The translations under genes were made by a program, and so were the position numbers. A stretch of 34,864 nt of DNA, from positions 1 through 34,864 of the IMG/VR virus record IMGVR_UViG_3300003322_000611; one strand, given 5' to 3'. Shown piece after piece: positions 14,119-21,076 of the stretch (position 1 is its first letter; each line of letters starts with the position of its first letter). The notes under the pieces were generated by a model. The model saw nothing but the letters and a program-made list of their open reading frames with translations, did no database searches and was not told the origin of the DNA. This DNA comes from a virus.

Positions 14119-14137
14119 TGAAATAAGATTGAGGTTT

Positions 14138-14165
14138 AAAAATGGCCGGGGCGTAACTCCCGGCC
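14138..14165 (-). terminator. Hairpin with U tract between early genes
   Basis: GGCCGGG / CCCGGCC 7-bp stem (14159-14165 with 14144-14150), then ATTTTTAAACC. It ends only 20 nt before the ATG at 14118, so it acts as an attenuator at most. Confidence 0.55.
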
Positions 14166-14175
14166 GGCTCCCGTT

Positions 14176-14511
14176 TTAAAGTGTCTGCCCGTACGCGTCG
14201 GGGTACTCTTCAAAAAAACCACCTGTTAAGCTGCCGTAATAACTGCTATGCTGAATAAAAACCTTCTTTATTGAAATGACTTTAATCGGCTGTTCAATGG
14301 CCTTTTTCTGGCGCTCTTCCACTTCCTGGGTGGCAGCGGCAAGCAGGGTTTCGTCGTATGTCATGAACTTAAAGCCCTGGGCTTCCATTGCTTCAAACGC
14401 GGCGTTATCCATTGCGTGACGTGAAACCGCTACATATTCGTTGTTTTTAGTAAAAAACACGTCGCCGGTACCGTTTTTAAAAGCCTCATTTACTGTTTTA
14501 TACGTTGTCAT
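14176..14511 (-). CDS. First early gene, unknown function
   Basis: 111 residues from the ATG at 14511, 28 nt from a TAAATTTG box; frames starting at 14610 run through the promoter and terminator and are rejected. Product begins MTTYKTVNEAFKNGTGDVFF and contains a beta-alpha pattern with YVAVSRHAMDNAAFEAMEAQ; Tyr/Phe-rich end. No family recognised. First gene downstream of the lysis terminator with a strong operator-controlled promoter, so a candidate immediate-early protein. Confidence 0.7.
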   Translation of the reverse strand: MTTYKTVNEAFKNGTGDVFFTKNNEYVAVSRHAMDNAAFEAMEAQGFKFMTYDETLLAAATQEVEERQKKAIEQPIKVISIKKVFIQHSSYYGSLTGGFFEEYPDAYGQTL

Positions 14512-14538
14512 TTTGCAAAGTTTTTGTTTTGTGATACA

Positions 14539-14569
14539 CAAATTTAGAAACATTTTCGAAACGAAACAA
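14539..14569 (-). promoter_or_regulatory. Early promoter with -33 and -7 elements
   Basis: -33 TTG (14569 to 14567), 20-bp spacer, -7 TAAATTTG (14546 to 14539). This is the best match to the Bacteroidota consensus in the window and is the first promoter after the late terminator. Confidence 0.7.
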
Positions 14570-14592
14570 GTGTTTTGCCCGAAATATTTTCG
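14546..14592 (-). promoter_or_regulatory. Operator palindromes at the first early promoter
   Basis: AGAAA-CAT-TTTCG (14546-14558) abuts the -7 box, a CGAAA half-site follows at 14557 (11-bp offset), and CGAAA-TAT-TTTCG (14580-14592, perfect) lies upstream of -33, 34 bp from the first site. Confidence 0.6.
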
Positions 14593-14594
14593 AC

Positions 14595-14626
14595 AATAAA
14601 AACCCGGCATTGAGTTGCCGGGTTTA
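14595..14626 (-). terminator. Strong terminator ending the late (lysis) operon
   Basis: Perfect 10-bp stem AAACCCGGCA / TGCCGGGTTT (14616-14625 with 14600-14609), 6-nt loop, then TTATTG on the minus strand after extra T residues. It separates the endolysin gene (stop 14666) from the early promoter. Confidence 0.85.
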
Positions 14627-14665
14627 ACTAAAACTAATTATGGTGATCCGAAGAAAGAAGCCAGG

Positions 14666-15166
14666 TTATGCCAAAGTAACGAATCCGTTGGTGTCCATAT
14701 TATTGGCATTGTGTAACGCTAAAAGATCGCGCCAGCTTTTACCGAAAGTCATTTCAAAGTGCGGCAGGTCCTTAAAGCTCACCCAGTCGCCGCCCCACTT
14801 AAACCCATGTTTTTTAAAGATTAAAACAACTTCCATCCAGTCGCTTTGTTTATCACCGTCCCAGTCTTTTTTAAAGTCCCAGTCCAGTCTTTTACCATCG
14901 ATCATTAATGCGCCATCCAGGGCAACGCCATAATTGTGGAAACTTTGCCCCGGCTTCGCGTTGGTAACCTTTTGGCCGCCTGCTGTGCGGCCCTGATCAT
15001 AAAGTGCCTGTTGTTCCTGAAATGTTCGCAGGGTACTGGTTATAATCAATTGAGCCCGGCCGGTTAATGCCTGGTTGGCCTCAATGAATGCCGCGCGCGC
15101 GTGTTCGCGCACCTGCGGGTGTAGCTTTTCAATCAATGCTAAACTGGGTTTGTGTAGTTCCGCCAT
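14666..15166 (-). CDS. M15-family peptidase endolysin
   Basis: 166 residues from the ATG at 15166, chosen because it overlaps the stop of the preceding 33-codon ORF as TAATG; a longer frame from 15244 would run through that ORF. Zinc-site motifs of the VanY / M15C group are present: SFHNYGVALD (His near 91, Asp near 98) and PHFEM (His near 149), plus the GGDWVSF signature of phage L-Ala-D-Glu endopeptidases. It would cut peptidoglycan cross-links at the end of infection. No signal peptide, so it needs holin help. Last gene of the late operon. Confidence 0.9.
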   Translation of the reverse strand: MAELHKPSLALIEKLHPQVREHARAAFIEANQALTGRAQLIITSTLRTFQEQQALYDQGRTAGGQKVTNAKPGQSFHNYGVALDGALMIDGKRLDWDFKKDWDGDKQSDWMEVVLIFKKHGFKWGGDWVSFKDLPHFEMTFGKSWRDLLALHNANNMDTNGFVTLA

Positions 15167-15267
15167 TATAAAAAGAGTTTTAAAATGAATGTCCAAAGGA
15201 CGAATGAAATTATAATGATAACCAACCAGGTGGTCGGCTTCCAATAGCTGCGTTTTCTCGTTGTCAT
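15166..15267 (-). CDS. Hidden 33-codon single-span membrane protein in the lysis cassette
   Basis: ATG at 15267, 2 nt after the upstream stop; TAA at 15166 overlaps the endolysin ATG. Product starts MTTRKRSYWKPTTW (basic, cytoplasmic) followed by a strong membrane span LVIIIISFVLWTFILKLFL. The fit between neighbours and the charge pattern support a real gene. Possible holin, antiholin or small lysis partner; the role is inference. Confidence 0.6.
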   Translation of the reverse strand: MTTRKRSYWKPTTWLVIIIISFVLWTFILKLFL

Positions 15268-15269
15268 GA

Positions 15270-16016
15270 TTAACGTGTTAATTGATGGCCTACAATACCG
15301 CCCAGGATGGCAAACGCTGCCGGTTTACCCCATCGGTGCCACCACGTTGGACCGGTTGGCGCCTGTATGGTTGTAACGCCCAGGGTCGTAATTGCGGGAT
15401 TGCTGTTTAACACCTGTATGGTGCTTTTACGGCCCAGGTTTAAAAACCCGGTCTTTTCGGTCAGGGTTCTAAAATGTACCGTGTTTTGCACTGTAATGCT
15501 GTCCACCCACACGCCCACGCGCGTTACGCGCCCGCGCATCTGTAACGTACTATCCCAGTACATAAACGGTTTCGGTACCCGTATGTAATTACTGTCACAG
15601 GGGCCTGCAGTGTGCGTGGTGTCCAGCTTAGTAAAGTCGCCGGCGTCTTCAATAAAGGGCGCAAACTTTGGCCCGCTGTTGTACTCCTGAATAATGCGGG
15701 CGTAGCTGTTAATAGTTTTCACGCGGTTTTCATCGCGCTTTTTCAGGTTAAAAATGGTGTCGGTTAGTTCTTTTAGTTGCCGGGAGCTTTCGGCCTTCAA
15801 TACCTGGTTTTCGATAATGATCTGGCCCTTTTCATTTTCGAACTGCCGGGCCTGCCTGGCTACGCTGTCCAGGTCCAGGCGAAGATCCGCCACGGCGCCG
15901 CGCTGTCGGTTACACGTGAATAACGATAACAGGAACAGAACAACCAGAAAAGGCAACGCCCAGGGGGCTGCCTGGGCGTATACCTGTTTAAAATTAATTG
16001 CTTTCATTTTTGCCAA
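15270..16016 (-). CDS. Spanin-like membrane-anchored coiled-coil protein
   Basis: 248 residues. N-terminal membrane anchor (WALPFLVVLFLLSLFTC, about 18-35), then a coiled coil to about 95, a beta-rich region with an internal VGVWVDSI stretch, and a hydrophobic Gly-rich segment at the extreme C-terminus (PAAFAILGGIVGH). Anchor plus periplasmic coiled coil next to holin and endolysin fits a spanin, which would join inner and outer membranes in lysis. The C-terminal second hydrophobic part resembles a one-chain (u-)spanin. This is inference; a phage tail-region protein of other role is possible. Confidence 0.5.
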   Translation of the reverse strand: MAKMKAINFKQVYAQAAPWALPFLVVLFLLSLFTCNRQRGAVADLRLDLDSVARQARQFENEKGQIIIENQVLKAESSRQLKELTDTIFNLKKRDENRVKTINSYARIIQEYNSGPKFAPFIEDAGDFTKLDTTHTAGPCDSNYIRVPKPFMYWDSTLQMRGRVTRVGVWVDSITVQNTVHFRTLTEKTGFLNLGRKSTIQVLNSNPAITTLGVTTIQAPTGPTWWHRWGKPAAFAILGGIVGHQLTR

Positions 16017-16030
16017 ATGTTTAAATAAAG

Positions 16031-16315
16031 TTACGGTTTTATTTCTTCCGGCCCCGGCTCTACGATTGTGGTTTTAAGTTCCGTTGTCGTTTGTGCTTTC
16101 CTGCTTGTAGGTGCGAAACGTTCCAGTACACTGCTACCCATACCGCCCAGCGCCAGCCATAGCGTGGCATCAACCAGGACCGGGTCAATTTTTACGTCGA
16201 TAACCGCGTCCGCAATGGTAACGCCAATAACTGTAAGGCCTGCCAGGGTTGCAAGTAGGCGTTTATGTGATTTCCCAGTGTTAGGGCTTATCAGGTCAAT
16301 AAAAAGGTTGCTCAT
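16031..16315 (-). CDS. Holin-like two-span membrane protein
   Basis: 94 residues with two hydrophobic segments (about 20-40, LLATLAGLTVIGVTIADAVI, and 48-64, VDATLWLALGGMGSSVL) and a soluble charged tail ending EEIKP. Size and topology match class II/III phage holins, and it lies in the lysis cassette, 5 nt after a second holin-like gene. Pore function not proven. Confidence 0.6.
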   Translation of the reverse strand: MSNLFIDLISPNTGKSHKRLLATLAGLTVIGVTIADAVIDVKIDPVLVDATLWLALGGMGSSVLERFAPTSRKAQTTTELKTTIVEPGPEEIKP

Positions 16316-16319
16316 GGGG

Positions 16320-16637
16320 TTATTTTTTAAACAGGTAAGAAAGCAATAAAGAGAAGAGGGCCATTACTACCGCCCCGGATGCGCCCCACATCACATTAAC
16401 ATGCCACCGGTTCTTGCTGGCGTCGGCCTTTATCTCGATAAGGTCCTGTCTGATTTCTTTAAAATTAGTTTCCAGCTCTTCAATGCGTCCGACTAAACCG
16501 CCATCTTTGGCAATTTCCGAACCCATTAAAGCCAGGTACATTTTATCAATTTTATTTCCCTGGTCTGCCATGCTTATTTTGATCTGTTCAATGTCAACTT
16601 GCATGTGTGTAAACTGTCTTTTTTCGTCGTCTGTCAT
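16320..16637 (-). CDS. Coiled-coil protein with C-terminal membrane span (XhlA-like)
   Basis: 105 residues from the ATG at 16637 (an alternative ATG at 16673 adds 12 residues). Residues 5-75 form a charged coiled coil; the last 25 (VMWGASGAVVMALFSLLLSY then LFKK) are one membrane span. This is the layout of haemolysin XhlA-type lysis accessory proteins. Next to the two-span holin candidate and endolysin. Role inferred from layout and position. Confidence 0.6.
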   Translation of the reverse strand: MTDDEKRQFTHMQVDIEQIKISMADQGNKIDKMYLALMGSEIAKDGGLVGRIEELETNFKEIRQDLIEIKADASKNRWHVNVMWGASGAVVMALFSLLLSYLFKK

Positions 16638-16721
16638 AGCCCAGGTTTTACCGTTTTTAAGTGCAGTAATCATATACCACTAATTTCAGGCCGGGTAATG
16701 TTTAGGGTCGGACTAACGGGG

Positions 16722-16745
16722 TTAAAAATACCCGCCAAAGGCGGG
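16722..16745 (-). terminator. Terminator after the second LamG gene
   Basis: CCCGCC-ttt-GGCGGG stem (16731-16736 with 16740-16745), then TATTTTTAAC on the minus strand. Just downstream of the stop at 16757. Confidence 0.7.
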
Positions 16746-16756
16746 GGGTTCTTAAA

Positions 16757-18397
16757 TTATATACCTCTACTATCTGCTCGATTGCCTGAAACTTCTTTCA
16801 GGTCCCAGTAGGATATAAAGGTATTGTAGCTCTCGTTTTTATACGTATCGGATAATTCCGCATATTCCAGCGCTGCCCCTTGTTTGTTTGTTCCATAATC
16901 AACGATGGAACTACCAGCGCTTTCATCCATTTTGTGCCTTATTAATGGGCTGGTTGTCGCGCTTGATCCGCTGGAAAGGTTAGCAATATCGCCGGTGGTA
17001 AGTGCATAATCGAAATATTGCAATTCAGCCAGCTTGCCCATATAACCCAATCCATGCGCACCATCCCAATATTTGGCAACTTGGTTTAGTGTCAGTAAAT
17101 GCCCGGCCTGATCTTGTGGGCCGTCGGTGCTTTCCACGTTATCCCAATAGACGCGGGTGTTCCCATCTGCACCCCTGACCACAGCCAAATGATGCCAGGT
17201 ATTTACCGTAATTGTTGGTACTGCATAGTCTTTAAATGTGCTGGCGTCGTTCGTTTGCACACGAATCGTGTGATCGTCTTGAATTTTAATGTAGGCGCTG
17301 GAACTCCCTGAATGACCTATTAAAACGCCGTTAAAAGCTCCCGGCTTTATCCATAGGCTTATGCTACTGCCTGTCTCGTACATGATGGCGGCTTTTGTAA
17401 AATCGTAAAACCCGCCGTTAAAATTGACTGAACGAACGTTTGCGGAAATTGCGGCCGGCACATCGGCGTCGTGTGAGTATGTACCAGACAGTGTCCCCGG
17501 GTTCCCACCTGGGCTGCCTCCATTGAAAAAATAATCCCGCTGACTTTGGCTTAATGTTCTTTTAAATAAGCCGATAGATTTTAATGCCCCATCCATATAA
17601 GAACAACATTCGGCCATGTCGCCGCTAGCGCTCCCAACCCCACCAACCGTAAACGGCGTGTCTGTTCCGTTGGATGTATTCTCCGCAAATGATAGCGTAT
17701 AAATGTGCTGGTTATCAACTTGGATGTTAGTTGTTTTGGCCACATGATCGTACCACCCGCACACAAAGTACCATTTATCAACTTCGGGGAGTATTGGGAA
17801 TACTGCCGGACGGGTCGTAAAGGCTGCCGATTCAATTTGAAAAACGAACCCGTTATAAAGTGGGTAATAACCCATATAATATTCGGATCCGGCCTGGGTA
17901 GCGTTATCGTCTTTACAGGCAATAACCATCGGTAAAGTGGGAACGCTTGAAAATTTCACCCAGCCCATCAGTGTAAGGCTATTTACGGATGCTGAATAAC
18001 CATTGGTTGGATTAATACGGAGCCGGTCATTGGTGTGACATACTAAAGCCTGTTCGCTGGCTGCTATGAAAGTTGCGGCTTTGGTGGCGTTATAATCTTC
18101 ACTTCCCGGGATGTTTTGGGGTAGCAAATTATTGGCAGCGGGAATTATAATAGAATCTAAGGGGGGAACCAAAACGGCCGTTAAGTCCATGTCCACGGCA
18201 GGCACAATGTAATAACCTTCGTTTTCCTCAAACCCAGAAATTGCATTTATAACGCGGCCCGGTATGTAACTAAGTAGCGGATTACCCACCTTGTAAATTA
18301 TTCGTGTGTTTAAGCTGGTAATTCCAGCCGCTGCAAAACTAATATCCGTTTTAGCCACGCAAACGGCTGGAATGTTTGCAAATAAATTGTTAGCCAT
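16757..18397 (-). CDS. Tail/receptor-binding candidate with two LamG domains
   Basis: 546 residues. Residues 1-82 are an anchor domain closely related to that of the upstream gene (PGRVINAISGFEENEGYY matches PGRAINGISGFEAGKGYY). LamG-like (concanavalin A-like) modules follow at about 110-300 and 318-475; the second matches the single module of the paralogue. The chain ends abruptly after SYWDLKEVSGNRADSRGI, which looks like the opening strand of a third module. LamG folds bind glycans or proteins, so an adsorption or virion-decoration role is plausible. Ends at a terminator. Confidence 0.75.
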   Translation of the reverse strand: MANNLFANIPAVCVAKTDISFAAAGITSLNTRIIYKVGNPLLSYIPGRVINAISGFEENEGYYIVPAVDMDLTAVLVPPLDSIIIPAANNLLPQNIPGSEDYNATKAATFIAASEQALVCHTNDRLRINPTNGYSASVNSLTLMGWVKFSSVPTLPMVIACKDDNATQAGSEYYMGYYPLYNGFVFQIESAAFTTRPAVFPILPEVDKWYFVCGWYDHVAKTTNIQVDNQHIYTLSFAENTSNGTDTPFTVGGVGSASGDMAECCSYMDGALKSIGLFKRTLSQSQRDYFFNGGSPGGNPGTLSGTYSHDADVPAAISANVRSVNFNGGFYDFTKAAIMYETGSSISLWIKPGAFNGVLIGHSGSSSAYIKIQDDHTIRVQTNDASTFKDYAVPTITVNTWHHLAVVRGADGNTRVYWDNVESTDGPQDQAGHLLTLNQVAKYWDGAHGLGYMGKLAELQYFDYALTTGDIANLSSGSSATTSPLIRHKMDESAGSSIVDYGTNKQGAALEYAELSDTYKNESYNTFISYWDLKEVSGNRADSRGI

Positions 18398-18399
18398 TA

Positions 18400-19257
18400 T
18401 TATGGGTTATCATTCAGGTGATAAACTGCTGTTGGAGTTGCCGCAACACTATTGCCAGCGGCTAAAATCGCTATATCAGAACCGCTTAACGCCGTGTCAT
18501 ATGTTAAGTATTCAGCGACCTGACCTGGCAGCCATAAACCTGAGGAACCATCCCAGTACCTGCCGATTTGGTCTATTTCCATATCTGAAACAACAATATG
18601 ACCACCTGATGAACTTTCTGTTCCATTCAAGTACAGGCGGCCGGTTCCACCAACTTGCGTATAGGCTAAATGATACCACGTGTTTATGCTCATTGATGGT
18701 ACCGTATAATCAAAAAATTCCCCTGAATTTATGCCCTGTACGCGTATAGCGGTCGGGGATTGAACTTTAATATAACTGTTCGGATTGTTTGACCGACCAA
18801 CAATCACCCCGCCGGTTGCGGTATATTTAAACCAAATACTTATTGTACTAGCGGAAATTGGATAATTTATCATTGAAATTAATGATGCGTACCCAGTCGA
18901 ACCGTCACATATTAAGGATTTTACATTTTCTGAGATTGCCGCCGGCACGTCACTGGTATAGCTGGCACCGCCATGTAATACAGGTTGCAAACCACCTGAT
19001 GTACCTTCACCCCCATCTAAAGGAGGCACAACATACGTTTCTAGGTCCATATCAATTTTAGCGACCATATAATACCCCTTACCCGCTTCAAAACCGCTTA
19101 TTCCATTTATAGCGCGGCCGGGCACGTAGCTTTTTAAAGGGTTGCCCACAACATAAATTATTTCTGTGTTAAGGGCAGTAATTCCAGCGGTCGCAAATGA
19201 AACCGTTGATTTCGCAACGATCGCATTAGGCGCCCCGCCTACAATATTGTTTGCCAT
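18400..19257 (-). CDS. Tail/receptor-binding candidate with one LamG domain
   Basis: 285 residues. Anchor domain 1-82, Gly-rich linker 82-100, one LamG-like domain about 105-265 with the typical STISIWFKYT, INTWYHLAYT and QIGRYWDGSSG strands. Ends in VYHLNDNP, again resembling the first strand of a missing module. Paralogous to the 546-codon gene 2 nt downstream, from which it differs by lacking the first LamG module. Likely displayed on the tail; substrate unknown. Confidence 0.75.
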   Translation of the reverse strand: MANNIVGGAPNAIVAKSTVSFATAGITALNTEIIYVVGNPLKSYVPGRAINGISGFEAGKGYYMVAKIDMDLETYVVPPLDGGEGTSGGLQPVLHGGASYTSDVPAAISENVKSLICDGSTGYASLISMINYPISASTISIWFKYTATGGVIVGRSNNPNSYIKVQSPTAIRVQGINSGEFFDYTVPSMSINTWYHLAYTQVGGTGRLYLNGTESSSGGHIVVSDMEIDQIGRYWDGSSGLWLPGQVAEYLTYDTALSGSDIAILAAGNSVAATPTAVYHLNDNP

Positions 19258-19264
19258 GCTGGGT

Positions 19265-19297
19265 TAAAAGATTAAGGGCCGCCTGATCAGGCGACCC
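19265..19297 (-). terminator. Terminator between the 281-codon tail gene and the LamG pair
   Basis: GGG-CGCCT-GATC-AGGCG-CCC stem (19276-19297, one G-U pair), then TTAATCTTTTAACCC on the minus strand. Confidence 0.65.
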
Positions 19298-19315
19298 ATG
19301 TGTTGGAAATATTGT

Positions 19316-20161
19316 TTAGAATGACACGGTGCCGTTGGCAAATTGCCCGGTATGAACTACGCCCGCTTTGTCGGTATACTTGAAGTATTGGCCGGTGTAA
19401 TCGGTCGTAAAATCAACGGTAATTTCTTCCACGCTGCTAACTTCTATACTCATGCTCTGAGGTGTGCCAACCGCTGGCGAAATGGCATTAAATTCGAACA
19501 ACTGGTCCGCGTCAGTTGCGGCAACTGTACCCGACACGCCGGCGGCGCTGTCAGTTGTTGCGGCTGCAAAATCCAGTGTTGTGTCAAAGGAAGTCGGCAC
19601 GCTTGCACCTGAATAAATCGGGCTAATGCCGCGTTCCGGGTGGAATTTAGAGCGCCATGTAAATACGCCAACAATAGTTTCAATTTCATCCCGGCCACGG
19701 TTCAGCACGTTGTTAGCGCTTACCCGTACCACAATACCCTCATTGCCGCCATAGATAAAACCGCCTTCGGTTTCGTACCATATGCGGAACTCTCCGCCGC
19801 ATTCCAGGCCGCGCATAAAGTCGTAGTTTGCCTGGCTCACGTCGTCAATGGTAAAGTTTATTGTGTGGTCTTTACCGATCGTAACACGTCGGCCGTTTGA
19901 AATTTCTTTGAATACATCGGCCGCCGCTGGCTTGTCACCGATAACGGTTAAAGGGCGAATGTAGTCGTTGCCTGTTGTGCTGCTTTGGCTCAGACGGGCA
20001 AGCCATTCGGTGGCACTCAGCCAGTTAGTAAAAGGCGCGGCCGCCTTTTTGGCAATAAAAATGCGCCGTATTTCGCTGTACACTACCGTAGGCGCGCAAG
20101 TGTCAAAACTCACCACCGGGAGCGTAAAGTCGCAATTCGACGGGCATGTAGGTGTTGGCAT
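19316..20161 (-). CDS. Abundant virion protein candidate (possible major tail protein)
   Basis: 281 residues, beta-rich, starting MPTPTCPSNCDFTLPVVSFD. The last 90 residues look like an Ig-like beta domain (SMSIEVSSVEEITVDFTTDY). No family recognised with certainty. It has a separate promoter box (20198-20205), its own terminator, and an 18-bp leader identical to that of the capsid gene. These features suggest high, independent expression and so a major structural role, for example the tail tube, although the place downstream of the tape measure gene is unusual for that. Confidence 0.6.
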   Translation of the reverse strand: MPTPTCPSNCDFTLPVVSFDTCAPTVVYSEIRRIFIAKKAAAPFTNWLSATEWLARLSQSSTTGNDYIRPLTVIGDKPAAADVFKEISNGRRVTIGKDHTINFTIDDVSQANYDFMRGLECGGEFRIWYETEGGFIYGGNEGIVVRVSANNVLNRGRDEIETIVGVFTWRSKFHPERGISPIYSGASVPTSFDTTLDFAAATTDSAAGVSGTVAATDADQLFEFNAISPAVGTPQSMSIEVSSVEEITVDFTTDYTGQYFKYTDKAGVVHTGQFANGTVSF

Positions 20162-20170
20162 AACTCTTTT

Positions 20171-20188
20171 AATTTAATGGGTTAGTAA
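20171..20188 (-). repeat. 18-bp leader shared with the capsid gene
   Basis: Plus-strand AATTTAATGGGTTAGTAA, 10 nt from the start codon; the same 18 bases occur at 32351-32368 upstream of the major capsid gene. Confidence 0.7.
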
Positions 20189-20197
20189 ATTCAGATT

Positions 20198-20205
20198 CAA
20201 ATATA
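20198..20205 (-). promoter_or_regulatory. Promoter -7 box for the 281-codon tail gene
   Basis: TATATTTG on the minus strand, 37 nt before the ATG at 20161. No clear -33 element. No early-type operator nearby. Confidence 0.45.
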
Positions 20206-20220
20206 AAAACTTTATAGCTG

Positions 20221-21072
20221 CTATACCATGTTATCGGCACAGCCCTTTTTAACCATGGCAATGTCGGCGTAAAAAAGAACGTCCACCACCGAAAGCGCCC
20301 CTGAAGCCTCCAACGCGCTGTTTACTTTCACGCCTTCCAGCACTCCCGCCCGGACTCCGTGCTTTGTAACCACTTTAATAGTGCTGTGCAAAGGCATAAC
20401 ACATAGCGCCTTTTTTACAAAATCAGGTACCGCCAACGTTATACGGTAAGGAATTACTACTTTTTGAAAAGTTGTTATTAATTCGTCGTTGCCGTCTCGG
20501 GTACCGTCTTCGGTTATTTCTGGCTCACTGGCATGTATAAAAGTATCTAGGTATAAAACATTTTTAAATTTCGGTATGCCCTGGCTGTCTTTGTTGTTAT
20601 AAAAAATGGGTCTTATATCGCTGTCATTATACCACTGCAATTTTAGATATGGAATAAAATTGTCATTCGCTATATAAAAAAAGTCCTCTGGTACAAAAAA
20701 CATTTCTGAATAGTAAATAGTACCATCCGGGAAAGTCAATTTGCTATAAAAATAACCTGCTGGCATAGCCAACCCGGCCAACTGCTCCCCATGATAGCAA
20801 AAATATTCGCGCCCTTCTTTGATAGTTGTATAAATCAAATAAATATCGGCTGAAATATCGGCCACAAGCGTTTGGCTGTTAATTTCAAACACTTCCCATG
20901 TGGTAGGCGGTGCCCCGCCGGCCGGATTTTTATAAAATTCAAAAGGCAATAGCGCATCCGCTGGGCTTATTAATTGATAGTCGCAAATCGTTGCGGTATT
21001 GTCATTATACCGGTTTTGCTTTTCAATTTTATCATACCAGGGAAACGCTACGGGTAATTCGTTGTAAAGCAT
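20221..21072 (-). CDS. Tail-region structural protein, unknown function
   Basis: 283 residues, beta-rich and aromatic-rich (MLYNELPVAFPWYDKIEKQN; YIYL-type strands). No recognised domain, no membrane segment. Lies 4 nt after the large repeat protein and before the promoter at 20205, in the place of distal tail or baseplate proteins. Confidence 0.65.
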   Translation of the reverse strand: MLYNELPVAFPWYDKIEKQNRYNDNTATICDYQLISPADALLPFEFYKNPAGGAPPTTWEVFEINSQTLVADISADIYLIYTTIKEGREYFCYHGEQLAGLAMPAGYFYSKLTFPDGTIYYSEMFFVPEDFFYIANDNFIPYLKLQWYNDSDIRPIFYNNKDSQGIPKFKNVLYLDTFIHASEPEITEDGTRDGNDELITTFQKVVIPYRITLAVPDFVKKALCVMPLHSTIKVVTKHGVRAGVLEGVKVNSALEASGALSVVDVLFYADIAMVKKGCADNMV

Positions 21073-21076
21073 AGTT

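Noticed and set aside
16757-19257. Diversity-generating retroelement at the LamG genes
   Set aside because: No reverse transcriptase or template repeat is seen in the window; paralogy is better explained by duplication.
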